Shown here piece after piece: positions 16,411 through 24,037 of a DNA stretch of 47,499 bases (position 1 is its first letter; each line of letters opens with the position of its first letter). The translations under genes and the position numbers were made by a program. Source of the stretch: Pseudomonadota bacterium (GTDB taxonomy: Bacteria > Bdellovibrionota_C > UBA2361 > SZUA-149); contig JAKPSH010000215.1 in NCBI GenBank assembly GCA_029555385.1, positions 1 through 47,499 of the forward strand. The letters run 5' to 3'. The notes beneath the pieces were generated by a model. It had not been told where the DNA came from. It saw only the letters and a list, made by a program, of their open reading frames with translations, and made no database searches.

Positions 16411-17229
16411 CTATTTATTGCAGCGCTTATTCTTCGCCGTTTTTGCCTTCAGGACCGGCTCAGGCAGCATATCCCATAACAGGTTCCAGATTGAATCGTG
16501 CATCTGGTAAATATAGTCATTCTCGACGATCACCCCGATTAGTTCCTCTCGGATATAGGTCAGATACGAAATCTTACCGTCGTAAATATTCATTTCAATC
16601 GAAAACGGGTAAAGCTCCCCTGGAATCCATTTGTAGCCTTTGTGCGACCTCGGCGAATAACGGCCGCTCTCGTAAATTTGCCTCGCAAATGGCGTATCCA
16701 ACAGCAGGCTGCGCTTCGTAATCTTTGTCTTTTCGCGTTCCGCGACATAGGCATTATTGATATCCTGAATAACCTCGAACATCGCATCGATGTTCGCAAA
16801 ATCTTTTAGCTGCGTTTTTGACGTGAGTGTATCAAAAAGCACTTCGCGGGCACCGTCCCGGCCCCGAAAGAACCGCACTTGAGGAATCGACTTTGCGGAG
16901 TGCATCATTCCGGTAATTTCCGGGATGATCCGTTGCAGTTCCTCCTCGCAGCGGGCAAAGTGGGCTATCGCTTGATTTTTCTGACCTTGCAGCAGCACCA
17001 GCAGATTCTCCGGATGAACAGCGCTGTAAGCAAGCGCGCGGTCGCTTTGGTCGCGCATCACCAAGCCATGCCGTTCAAGCCGGAGAAGGACATTCTGAAT
17101 TGTCGTTCGGGGCAGGCGCATGCGCCCGGCGAGAGCACTCGGCCGGACTGCGGGTTGTTTGACCAGCGCAAGGTAGACCTCGATGTCCCGTTCGCCAAGC
17201 CCAAGCTGTTGCAGCGCCTTAATCAGCAT
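16411..17229 (-). CDS. TrmB-family transcriptional regulator
   Basis: A 272-residue cytosolic regulator. Residues ~1-65 form a TrmB winged helix (LQQLGLGERDIEVYLALVKQ, SALAGRMRLPRTTIQNVLLRLERHGLV), followed by a coiled coil (~70-105) and a PLD-like C-terminal domain (VRFFRGRDGAREVLFDTLTS and YPFSIEMNIYDGKISYLTYI). TrmB proteins of archaea and bacteria sense sugars; bacterial members of this domain type often control divergent or distal genes. The ATG at 17229 has AGGGGG upstream; the in-frame TTG three bases earlier is less likely. It is divergent from the cysteine-rich gene at 17466 across a 236-base gap, which makes that gene a candidate target. Confidence 0.87.
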   Translation of the reverse strand: MLIKALQQLGLGERDIEVYLALVKQPAVRPSALAGRMRLPRTTIQNVLLRLERHGLVMRDQSDRALAYSAVHPENLLVLLQGQKNQAIAHFARCEEELQRIIPEITGMMHSAKSIPQVRFFRGRDGAREVLFDTLTSKTQLKDFANIDAMFEVIQDINNAYVAEREKTKITKRSLLLDTPFARQIYESGRYSPRSHKGYKWIPGELYPFSIEMNIYDGKISYLTYIREELIGVIVENDYIYQMHDSIWNLLWDMLPEPVLKAKTAKNKRCNK

Positions 17230-17465
17230 CAATCCCCCTGCCCATACTCTTGCGGCAGTTTAGCGCATTTCCAGCATAATTTGCGAACACAATCCACACG
17301 ACCACCTGCATATGCCATATCTGCGCTTATTTATTCACTATTTCGCCCCCAGAACTCACCGCCGATACTGACCTGAAGAAACCGCTGCCCACACGCTTTG
17401 GGCGGCAAGAAGAAAAGGGTAATATTCCGTGCGAAAGTCAAGACACTTAGATGGAGAAAAAAACG

Positions 17466-18986
17466 ATGACTGTCTGCCGTATGACGAAGCTGGAATTCGA
17501 ACAGTCTGCCGGAGAGCTTGCTGTCTGCCGGGCTCTTGATGTTCCCGAACCGTCGATACTGCCCGCAAAACGCTTGCAGCACCGCTTGAGCTTCCGCAAT
17601 GAGCGGACGCTTTATAAACGCACTAGTTCTCTTTCCGGCAAGCCGATAATTTCGATATATGCTCCCGAAGCCCGATATCCCATCTTTTCCCCGGAGGAAT
17701 GGTGGTCAGATGCCTGGGAGGGACTTGACTACGGCCGTGATTACGACTTCAGGCGTCCATTTTTTGAGCAGTTTGCTGAACTGCAGCGGCAAGTGCCAAG
17801 AATTGCGCTTTTCAATGTCAACCCCTTTAACAGTGACTATTGCCAGCAGGCATACAACAACAAAAACTGCTATTTGTGCACAGTCGTTAAAGATTGCGAA
17901 GACAGCATGTATATCTCCCACTCCAACCGGGTGCGCGACTCCTTTGATTGTGACTACGTACAGAACGTTGAGCTTTGCTATGATTGCTTAGACAGCGAGC
18001 GCCTCTATTCCTGCATTGGCTGCGAGAATTGTCAGAATTCACATGATCTGCACTTTTGCATCGACTGCATCGGCTGCAGCAACTGCATCGGCTGCTGGGG
18101 GCTAAGAAACCAGCGCTATCATGTGGCCAACACCAAGGTTTCCAAGGAAGAATACGAGCGGCTGCTTTCTTCTTTGCAGCTAAACAAGAACAGCAGCTAT
18201 CAAAGCAAAAGTGAGCAGCTGCGCCAGGCCGCATATAGTGGGAGCAACCGGCTCGTATACAACATCAATGTCACCGATTGCATCGGCAACCATTTAATTA
18301 ACGCGAAAAACTGCGAACACTGCTACGACGCCTATGAAATTGAAGAATGCGCCAACTGCACTTGGATCTTTGAGAGTCATCACTGCGCCGGCATCTATGG
18401 TATGGGAACAAGCGAATGGGTCTATGAATCTGTCGGCGTAGAGAAGCTTAACTGCGGCGCGTTTAACACATTTGTTTCCGACAGCGGCTATGCTTACTAC
18501 AGCGACCTTTCCTTTTATTGCCGCGATATTTTCGGCTGCGCCGGCCTGAAGCGCAAGCAGTACTGTATACTTAACCGGCAGTATTCGCCGGATGAATATC
18601 AAACGCTGCGTGCAGCAATCATTGAGCACATGCAGCGCACTGGAGAGTGGGGACAGTTTTTTCCGCCGGCGCTTTCTCCCTTTGCCTACAATGAGACTGT
18701 AGCTCAAGAAAGGTTTCCGCTAACTAAGGAGCAAGCAGAGAATGCTGGCTACGGCTGGCGGGAGCTGGAGATGAAAGATTACCAGCCGCAGAAGTTGGCC
18801 CTGCCCGATGATTCCGGAGAAGCCGGAGATGAGCTGACAAAAGCGATCCTTGCATGCGCAAAGACGAAAAAGAATTACCGGATTACGCCGCAGGAACTTG
18901 CGTTCTATAAAAAGATGAACCTCCCCGTCCCGCGGCTGTGCCCGGATGCCCGCTATCAGGCGCGAATGGAACGCCGGGACCGCTAG
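17466..18986 (+). CDS. CPR-type cysteine-rich repeat protein with degraded zinc ribbons
   Basis: A 506-residue protein of a family I know mainly from Patescibacteria, sometimes mislabelled CaiB/BaiF. The hallmark core is present: FRNERTLYKR, GKPIISIYAPE, EEWWSDAWEGLDYGRDYDF, RRPFFEQF, then ~150 residues of CxxC-rich repeats (CYLCTVVKDC, CYDCLDSERLYSCIGCENC, CIDCIGCSNCIGCWGLRN) and YEIEECANC. In relatives an N-terminal zinc ribbon supplies CP-C and C--C pairs; here these positions are replaced (LPAKRLQHRL, KRTSSLSGK, IFSPEEWW). The C-terminal ribbon has CPDAR instead of CPDCR and stops soon after. The central repeats are intact. The ATG at 17466 has GGAG 9 bases upstream. Function is unknown; protein or RNA binding via zinc is inferred. 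Confidence 0.75.
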   Translation: MTVCRMTKLEFEQSAGELAVCRALDVPEPSILPAKRLQHRLSFRNERTLYKRTSSLSGKPIISIYAPEARYPIFSPEEWWSDAWEGLDYGRDYDFRRPFFEQFAELQRQVPRIALFNVNPFNSDYCQQAYNNKNCYLCTVVKDCEDSMYISHSNRVRDSFDCDYVQNVELCYDCLDSERLYSCIGCENCQNSHDLHFCIDCIGCSNCIGCWGLRNQRYHVANTKVSKEEYERLLSSLQLNKNSSYQSKSEQLRQAAYSGSNRLVYNINVTDCIGNHLINAKNCEHCYDAYEIEECANCTWIFESHHCAGIYGMGTSEWVYESVGVEKLNCGAFNTFVSDSGYAYYSDLSFYCRDIFGCAGLKRKQYCILNRQYSPDEYQTLRAAIIEHMQRTGEWGQFFPPALSPFAYNETVAQERFPLTKEQAENAGYGWRELEMKDYQPQKLALPDDSGEAGDELTKAILACAKTKKNYRITPQELAFYKKMNLPVPRLCPDARYQARMERRDR

Positions 18987-19002
18987 CTTGGTCCAAGGGA
19001 CT

Positions 19003-19425
19003 TTATTTTTTCCTCTTTTTGCTGAGCGTAAGTGAGACCAGCGTATGGGTTTTTTTAGCCAGACCGAGCGCGGCTTCGGCATCAGACTTCCCATAAAATT
19101 CAGATGGGGTAAGGTCTTCCGATCCGTAAAAGGCCAGTTCGCGATCGCGCCGCAGCGTTTTTGAAGCGTTAATCAGAAAATCAACCGACGAGATTACATC
19201 TTTGGGCAAACGATCCTTCTCCGCTTCCAGTGCGCCGCTCACATCATGAATCCGTGGAACTTCAATATCGCAGGCGCGAAGAAGGGCTTTCAGCGTCAGC
19301 TCCACTACTTCTTGGCATTCCCGGACGACATCCGCCCAACTCTGTTCACGGTGCAGGACTTCGACCGCAAGCAGGCGTTTGCCCGCCCGGGTAATATAAT
19401 CCTGTACTAAGCTCTTATTATGCAT
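19003..19425 (-). CDS. HEPN-domain protein, partner of the adjacent nucleotidyltransferase
   Basis: A 140-residue all-helical protein of the HEPN superfamily: AGKRLLAVEVLHREQSWADV, then VRECQEVVELTLKALLRACD, and VPRIHDVSGAL. HEPN proteins paired with minimal nucleotidyltransferases (HEPN-MNT) are often RNase toxins. The strict RX4-6H catalytic motif is not obvious: Arg50 is nine residues before His60, and Arg58 is only one residue before it, so catalysis is uncertain. The start at 19425 lies within the end of the nucleotidyltransferase gene (8-base overlap) and has AAGGA about 9 bases upstream. It ends in a basic LSKKRKK tail. Order (antitoxin-like gene first) and overlap fit a toxin-antitoxin operon. 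Confidence 0.78.
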   Translation of the reverse strand: MHNKSLVQDYITRAGKRLLAVEVLHREQSWADVVRECQEVVELTLKALLRACDIEVPRIHDVSGALEAEKDRLPKDVISSVDFLINASKTLRRDRELAFYGSEDLTPSEFYGKSDAEAALGLAKKTHTLVSLTLSKKRKK

Positions 19426-19981
19426 AGACCCAATATCCTTGTCCGTGACTTTCACGCCTAATCACGCGTCCCGAAGTAATTTCCCTCCGAATCTCCGCCA
19501 GTCTTCGCGCAACGGTTTTTTCCCGGTCATAGAGCAGCATGCCGTCCTGCGAAACTTCAAGCCAAAGACTGCCGATTCGTGCGTCCGCAGCCGGAAGATG
19601 AGAGAGCATTACTGAAACCTTAGGCGCTAAATCAAGCAGTTGATCAAGCTCCGCATAAAGCGCACGTGTAATTTGCCTGCTCTCCCCTAGTACAACCAAC
19701 ACATCGATATCGGATGCCGCCGATGCTTCACCTCTCGCCCATGAGCCGTAGACGATAATGCCCAGAACATCCTTCGCAAGAAAGCAATCCGGAGCTATAA
19801 GCCGCTCCAACCCGAACGGAAGAGCAAGACTTAACTTGTCTCCCAGAGCCTTCTCCAGCAACTCAACGCAAGCACTATTCAACGACAAACCTCCGACCTG
19901 AGCGTAGCTTGCCAAACGCTGGTGCAGTCCGGACCCAACACGCAGCACGAATTTACCGGAATTGCTGGAGTGCTTAATCAT
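19418..19981 (-). CDS. Ribbon-helix-helix / minimal nucleotidyltransferase fusion protein
   Basis: A 187-residue protein. Residues ~10-47 (KFVLRVGSGLHQRLASYAQV then LSLNSACVELLEKAL) form an Arc/HicB-type ribbon-helix-helix DNA-binding domain. Residues ~60-160 are a minimal nucleotidyltransferase with the signature VYGSWARGEASAASDIDVLV (Gly79-Ser80, Asp91, Asp93). The usual third carboxylate on the following strand is not evident (KVSVMLSHLPA), so activity may be weak or lost. In HEPN-MNT systems such as HepT-MntA the MNT protein AMPylates and silences the HEPN toxin. Fusion to a DNA-binding domain would let the antitoxin repress its own promoter; two tandem 8-bp repeats cover its start codon. 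No ribosome site is visible before ATG 19981. Confidence 0.82.
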   Translation of the reverse strand: MIKHSSNSGKFVLRVGSGLHQRLASYAQVGGLSLNSACVELLEKALGDKLSLALPFGLERLIAPDCFLAKDVLGIIVYGSWARGEASAASDIDVLVVLGESRQITRALYAELDQLLDLAPKVSVMLSHLPAADARIGSLWLEVSQDGMLLYDREKTVARRLAEIRREITSGRVIRRESHGQGYWVYA

Positions 19982-19995
19982 GATACTATGATACC
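19980..19995 (-). promoter_or_regulatory. Tandem 8-bp repeats over the start of the RHH-MNT gene, candidate operator
   Basis: ATGATACT (19980-19987) and ATGATACC (19988-19995) are adjacent direct repeats on the + strand, followed by ATAAAT. They overlap the start codon of the ribbon-helix-helix fusion gene. Proteins of the MetJ/Arc class bind tandem 8-bp boxes, so this is a plausible autoregulatory operator; the mRNA might be leaderless. Confidence 0.5.
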
Positions 19996-20098
19996 ATAAA
20001 TCAACAACGGGATGCGAACCCTTAATCGACCAACCTAAATACTTGCAGCAACACGCTTTTATGCCGATATTTCTTACTCGGCGTCCAGCTTGGCATAT

Positions 20099-20932
20099 TC
20101 AAGCGGGCTCGATTACGCGCAAAGCTGCTTCACCAAGCTGCTTCATCCCGGAATAGAAAACCATGTTGTGATCCAACCCCTCCAGCATAATCCGCTCCAC
20201 TCCCCCGCTCCCACAATAAGCCTTCTCCAGTTGTTCCGCGTGCTTTGCCGGGACGATATTGTCGCGAGTTCCATGAAGCAGTACAAGCGCAGTAGACCGG
20301 AGCTCTCGCACGTAATCAATCGTCGAAAGCCGCCACCAGCAAAAAGGCGCAAGGAAGCGAAAAAGCAGTTTGCTTCGAATCACGTCTTTGATGCTTGTAA
20401 ACGCTGATACAAGCACAAGGAGTTTAGGCTGATGCAGCGCGGCAATCCTTGCAGCGGGTGCGCTTCCGACGGAAAAACCACACACAATAATTTTATCCGC
20501 ATCAATTTTTTCACGCCCGGTAATGTAATCCCAAACCGCATCGCCATCACTACAGATACCTTTCTCGCTGGGCCAGCCGCTGCTTTTTCCAAAACCGCGG
20601 TAATCAAAGCCGTAGCTCGTCATGCCCAGCTCCTGGAACCAAAGCTGCATCAAAAAGAAATCATCCACTGTCCCGGCGTTGCCATGAAATGCAAGCCCAA
20701 CAAAAGGCCGCTTCGGCACATCCTCTGCTGCGGGAAGCCGCCACAACTCAAGGCTTTTGCCGTCTTTCGTCTTGATAAAAACGCTCTCAACCCCCTGGGG
20801 AAGACTGCGCAGATCCCGCCGCGCAGAGGAAAACAAGGAAAAAAGTACCCCAGGGAAAATTTGCACATCCTGCGTAAGAATCAGCACAACGCTGGCGAAG
20901 GCGACAAATCCGGCAATGTGCAAGAGAGCCAT
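20099..20932 (-). CDS. Membrane-anchored alpha/beta hydrolase
   Basis: A 277-residue alpha/beta hydrolase with an N-terminal membrane anchor or uncleaved signal (LHIAGFVAFASVVLILT). The catalytic triad can be read: nucleophile GFSVGS (Ser154), acid HGTRDNIVPA (Asp224) and EGLDHN (His255). The oxyanion-hole segment is FHGNAGTVDD and the conserved FDYRGFGKSSG follows. These features match the YfhR/ABHD13/BEM46 group of serine hydrolases with unknown lipid or ester substrates. The ATG at 20932 is chosen over an in-frame GTG at 20935. It is transcribed convergent to nothing and tandem with citrate synthase upstream, separated by palindromic element B. Confidence 0.85.
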   Translation of the reverse strand: MALLHIAGFVAFASVVLILTQDVQIFPGVLFSLFSSARRDLRSLPQGVESVFIKTKDGKSLELWRLPAAEDVPKRPFVGLAFHGNAGTVDDFFLMQLWFQELGMTSYGFDYRGFGKSSGWPSEKGICSDGDAVWDYITGREKIDADKIIVCGFSVGSAPAARIAALHQPKLLVLVSAFTSIKDVIRSKLLFRFLAPFCWWRLSTIDYVRELRSTALVLLHGTRDNIVPAKHAEQLEKAYCGSGGVERIMLEGLDHNMVFYSGMKQLGEAALRVIEPA

Positions 20933-20966
20933 CACTCGCTTCCTGTCATAACATAAGCCAACTTAG

Positions 20967-21129
20967 CAGGGTGCTGAAAAACTAATTTCCAGCACCCTGA
21001 TAGCCCGGTGCAAGGATACACCGGCAGTTTTCAAGCACGTTAAGTGCTTGAAAACTGGAGCGTCGCGAAACCGATGATTTCGCTTGACGCGACTGAAAAA
21101 GTCCACGGAGGGACTTTTTCAGCAACCTG
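20967..21129. repeat. Palindromic element B: five tandem hairpins with terminal inverted repeats
   Basis: Five stems follow one another: 20967-20976/20990-20999 (10 bp), 21005-21010/21019-21024 (6 bp), 21025-21038/21044-21057 (14 bp, perfect), 21060-21070/21078-21090 (11 bp with a bulge), and 21093-21104/21111-21122 (12 bp, perfect). The two outer ends are inverted copies of CAGGKTGCTGAAAAA, and the similarity extends to TAR outside it. The right end runs directly into the citrate synthase stop codon (TAA, 21130-21132). The motif recalls abundant MITE-like repeats between genes of Geobacter relatives. One of the stems may also act as a terminator. Confidence 0.8.
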
Positions 21130-22431
21130 TTAGGGCCGGTCTGAAACCGGAACAAATGGCCGGCCCTGCTCGCCGGTGTACATCTGTCCCGGACGCCCGA
21201 TTTTCTTCTCCGGGTCCTGCTGCAATTCAAGCCATTGCGCAATCCAACCTGGCAGACGTCCGATGGCAAAGAGCACTGTGTACATGTCTTTTGGTATACC
21301 CATCGCCCGGTAAGTAATGCCGGTATAGAAATCAATGTTAGGAAAGAGTTTCCGCTCTTGAAAGAATGGATGCGCCAGAGCCTTTTCCTCCAGAACCAGC
21401 GCGAGGTCAAGCAATGGATCGCTCACTCCAAGGTGAGCAAGCACTTCCTTGCAGGTCTGCTTGGCAATTCTCGCCCGCGGATCGTAGGTCTTGTAAACAC
21501 GGTGTCCAAAGCCCATCAGCCGAAACGGATCGTTTTTATCCTGGGCCCGTTCAATCACCCGATCGACGCTCCCGCCGTCGCGCTGAATCTGCTCCAGCAT
21601 TTCAATAACCTCTTGATTCGCTCCGCCATGCAGTTGACCCCATAAAGCGCAAATGCCCGCGGAGATTGAAGCATAAAGGTTCACTCCCGAGCTGCCAACA
21701 AGCCGCACCGTGGAGGTAGAGCAATTCTGTCCGTGATCAGCGTGAAGAATCAACAACTTATTCAGCGCAGCGACGATGACCGGATCAACTTCATAATCGC
21801 TGACCGGCGACGAAAACATCATATTCAAAAAGTTCGAACAATAATCGAGATCCCTCCGCGGATAAACGATCGGTTCACCGACTGATTTCTTATACGAAAA
21901 GGCAGCAATCGTGCGCAGCTTCGAAAGCAGCCGTGTGGCCGTAATATCCAGTTCTTCTGATCTGTTTTCTTCTTCGATTTCCGGATAAAAGCTGGAAAGC
22001 GATACGACCATCGCGGAGAGAATGGCCATCGGGTGGCTGTGCTCCGGATAGCCGTGAAAAAAAGCGCGCATGTCTTCATGAATCATCGAGTGGCGGTTGA
22101 GCAGATCAGAGAATCGCTGCCGCTCTTCCGCGTTCGGCAGTTTGCCATGAATCAGCAAATAAGCCACTTCCACAAAAACGCAATTCTCAGCGAGCACTTC
22201 CACAGGATAACCGCGATAGAGGAGCTTTCCCTCGGTGCCGTTGACTAAACTCACGGCACTGGCACATGAGGCAGTATTGGCAAACCCCGGGTCATACGCC
22301 GTGATTTCCGTGCTCTTCGCCAACTGGCGGATATCCAGAAAGCACTGCCCTTCGCGATCAACTAAAATCGGCAGCTCATACTTCTTGTCCTCGACAATTA
22401 GCGCAGCATTCCCTGATGATGAGTTTTCCAT
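21130..22431 (-). CDS. gltA: Citrate synthase
   Basis: A 433-residue citrate synthase, which condenses oxaloacetate and acetyl-CoA at the entry of the TCA cycle. The N-terminal beta domain (ALIVEDKKYELPILVDREGQ, AYDPGFANTASCAS) marks the hexameric, NADH-sensitive type II form of Gram-negative bacteria. Catalytic residues are visible: NCSTSTVRLVGSSG preceded by LHADHGQN (His), LWGQLHGGANQEV (His of the second motif), GFGHRVYKTYDPR, and IDFYTGITYRAMGIP (Asp). The C-terminus GRLPGWIAQWLE and GRPGQMYTG is also standard. The ATG at 22431 gives the usual length; a longer reading to 22515 adds a Cys-rich stretch not seen in the family. The ribosome site is weak. Its stop codon lies at the edge of palindromic element B. 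Confidence 0.96.
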   Translation of the reverse strand: MENSSSGNAALIVEDKKYELPILVDREGQCFLDIRQLAKSTEITAYDPGFANTASCASAVSLVNGTEGKLLYRGYPVEVLAENCVFVEVAYLLIHGKLPNAEERQRFSDLLNRHSMIHEDMRAFFHGYPEHSHPMAILSAMVVSLSSFYPEIEEENRSEELDITATRLLSKLRTIAAFSYKKSVGEPIVYPRRDLDYCSNFLNMMFSSPVSDYEVDPVIVAALNKLLILHADHGQNCSTSTVRLVGSSGVNLYASISAGICALWGQLHGGANQEVIEMLEQIQRDGGSVDRVIERAQDKNDPFRLMGFGHRVYKTYDPRARIAKQTCKEVLAHLGVSDPLLDLALVLEEKALAHPFFQERKLFPNIDFYTGITYRAMGIPKDMYTVLFAIGRLPGWIAQWLELQQDPEKKIGRPGQMYTGEQGRPFVPVSDRP

Positions 22432-22609
22432 AGCAGTTAAACCCGATGAAAGCGCCCGGCGGCACACCAATCTCTCGCAAAAAAAACACTCTAGCCGAAC
22501 ACTTGAATAATGCAAAGAAAATCAAGCAGATTTGCGATTCTCCTTCAGCGGATCTATACGATACCCTTCACTGCTTTAGCGCATGTTTTTCTGTTTGGAG
22601 GGAAGCTTT

Positions 22610-23710
22610 ATGCCGGTATTAGAGATTAAGCGGGCCGACCAATGCGCATACGACGAGGTTTCCTTGGGCGAGGTGATGCTTCGTCTGGACCCCGGCGAAG
22701 GCCGTATCCGATGCGCGCGTTCATTTCGCGCCTGGGAGGGAGGCGGCGAATATAATGTCGCGCGCGGGCTCCGGCGCTGCTTCGGACAGCGCACCGGGCT
22801 GGTTTCGGCGTTCACCGATAACGACATCGGGCGGCTGCTCGAAGATTTCATTCTGCAAGGCGGTGTGGACATGCGCTTTGTCCGCTTTGTGCCGTTCGAC
22901 GGCATCGGCCGCAGCGTAAGAAACGGCCTGAACTTTACCGAGCGCGGTTTTGGCATCCGCGGCGCAGTCGGCATCTCGGACCGCGGCCACACCGCGGCTT
23001 CCCAGCTAAAACCCGGTGATATTGACTGGGAGAATCTTTTCGGCACTTTGGGGGTGCGCTGGTTTCATACCGGCGGCATTTTTGCTGCCTTGTCCGAGTC
23101 AACGGCGGACGTCGTGCTCGAAGCGATTTCTGCCGCACGCAAGCACGGCACCATTGTCTCGTATGACCTGAACTACCGGCCCTCTTTATGGAAAGGCATC
23201 GGCGGCAAAGCAAAGGCGCAAGAAGTGAATCGCCGTATCGCCCAAGGGGTCGATGTAATGATCGGCAACGAAGAGGATTTTACAGCCTGCCTTGGCTTCG
23301 AGGTCAAAGGCACTGATGAAAACTTATCGCATCTCGAGATTGACAGCTTCAAACGCATGATTGAGCTTGCTGTCCGCGAGTATCCGAATTTCAAGGTTGT
23401 AGCGACAACACTGCGCACTGTCCGCACAGCAACAGTCAACGACTGGGGCGCCATTTGCTGGGCAGGCGGCAAATTCTATCAGGCAGCGCAGCGAAACGGC
23501 CTGGAGATTATGGATCGCGTCGGCGGAGGAGACAGTTTTGCCTCCGGGTTGATTTACGGTTTTCTGAGCACAGGCGATCCGCAACGGGCAGTAGAATACG
23601 GCGCAGCGCACGGGGCGCTTGCCATGACCACTCCCGGAGACACCTCCATGGCCTCACTCGCTGAAGTTGAAAAACTCGTCGGCGGGGGTGGCGCCAGAGT
23701 AGAGCGGTAG
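22610..23710 (+). CDS. kdgK: PfkB-family sugar kinase, 2-keto-3-deoxygluconate kinase type
   Basis: A 366-residue ribokinase-family enzyme. Typical KDG-kinase features are present: GEVMLRLDPGEGRIRCARSF at 20-39, WEGGGEYNVARGLRRCFG at 42-59, FTERGFGIRGAV at 109, SYDLNYRPSLW at 184-194, and the PfkB signature DRVGGGDSFASGLIYGF with catalytic Asp308. This kinase phosphorylates 2-keto-3-deoxygluconate for the Entner-Doudoroff or uronate pathway; the aldolase partner is not in the window. The ATG at 22610 has GGAGGG 7 bases upstream, so the longer reading from 22583 is rejected. A hairpin with a short T-run follows the stop. Confidence 0.88.
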   Translation: MPVLEIKRADQCAYDEVSLGEVMLRLDPGEGRIRCARSFRAWEGGGEYNVARGLRRCFGQRTGLVSAFTDNDIGRLLEDFILQGGVDMRFVRFVPFDGIGRSVRNGLNFTERGFGIRGAVGISDRGHTAASQLKPGDIDWENLFGTLGVRWFHTGGIFAALSESTADVVLEAISAARKHGTIVSYDLNYRPSLWKGIGGKAKAQEVNRRIAQGVDVMIGNEEDFTACLGFEVKGTDENLSHLEIDSFKRMIELAVREYPNFKVVATTLRTVRTATVNDWGAICWAGGKFYQAAQRNGLEIMDRVGGGDSFASGLIYGFLSTGDPQRAVEYGAAHGALAMTTPGDTSMASLAEVEKLVGGGGARVER

Positions 23711-23717
23711 CGGTATT

Positions 23718-23755
23718 GGGGCCTGCCGCAAAATGCAGCCCCTGCTAAGCTTTTT
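23718..23755 (+). terminator. Probable terminator of the sugar kinase gene
   Basis: GGGGCCTGC (23718-23726) pairs with GCAGCCCC (23735-23742) with one bulged base. A TTTTT run lies at 23751-23755, 8 bases after the stem, which is slightly far for an ideal intrinsic terminator. The remaining stretch to 24037 shows nothing else I can support. Confidence 0.45.
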
Positions 23756-24037
23756 GCATCTTGCGCCGCTGCGTGTTACGGTCCTTTTAGCGCATGCCTG
23801 CTGCAGCATACAGCATTTGCGGCGTCCCAATCTTTCGCTCTTTTTCGAGACGAAACCATCAGTGTAAATCTCCGCTGGCTTTGGAACTGGAAACTGGAGT
23901 TCCCGTATTCCAGAGTCAGCGGTTGTGCAATGTGTTTTTGACAGACGGCTCAGGCGGAACGCTGAGTGCGTCGATCATGCTTTTTTCGCACGCCGCGCTG
24001 CGGCTTGCGGATACGGTTTATAAAAAAGGAGCTTCAC

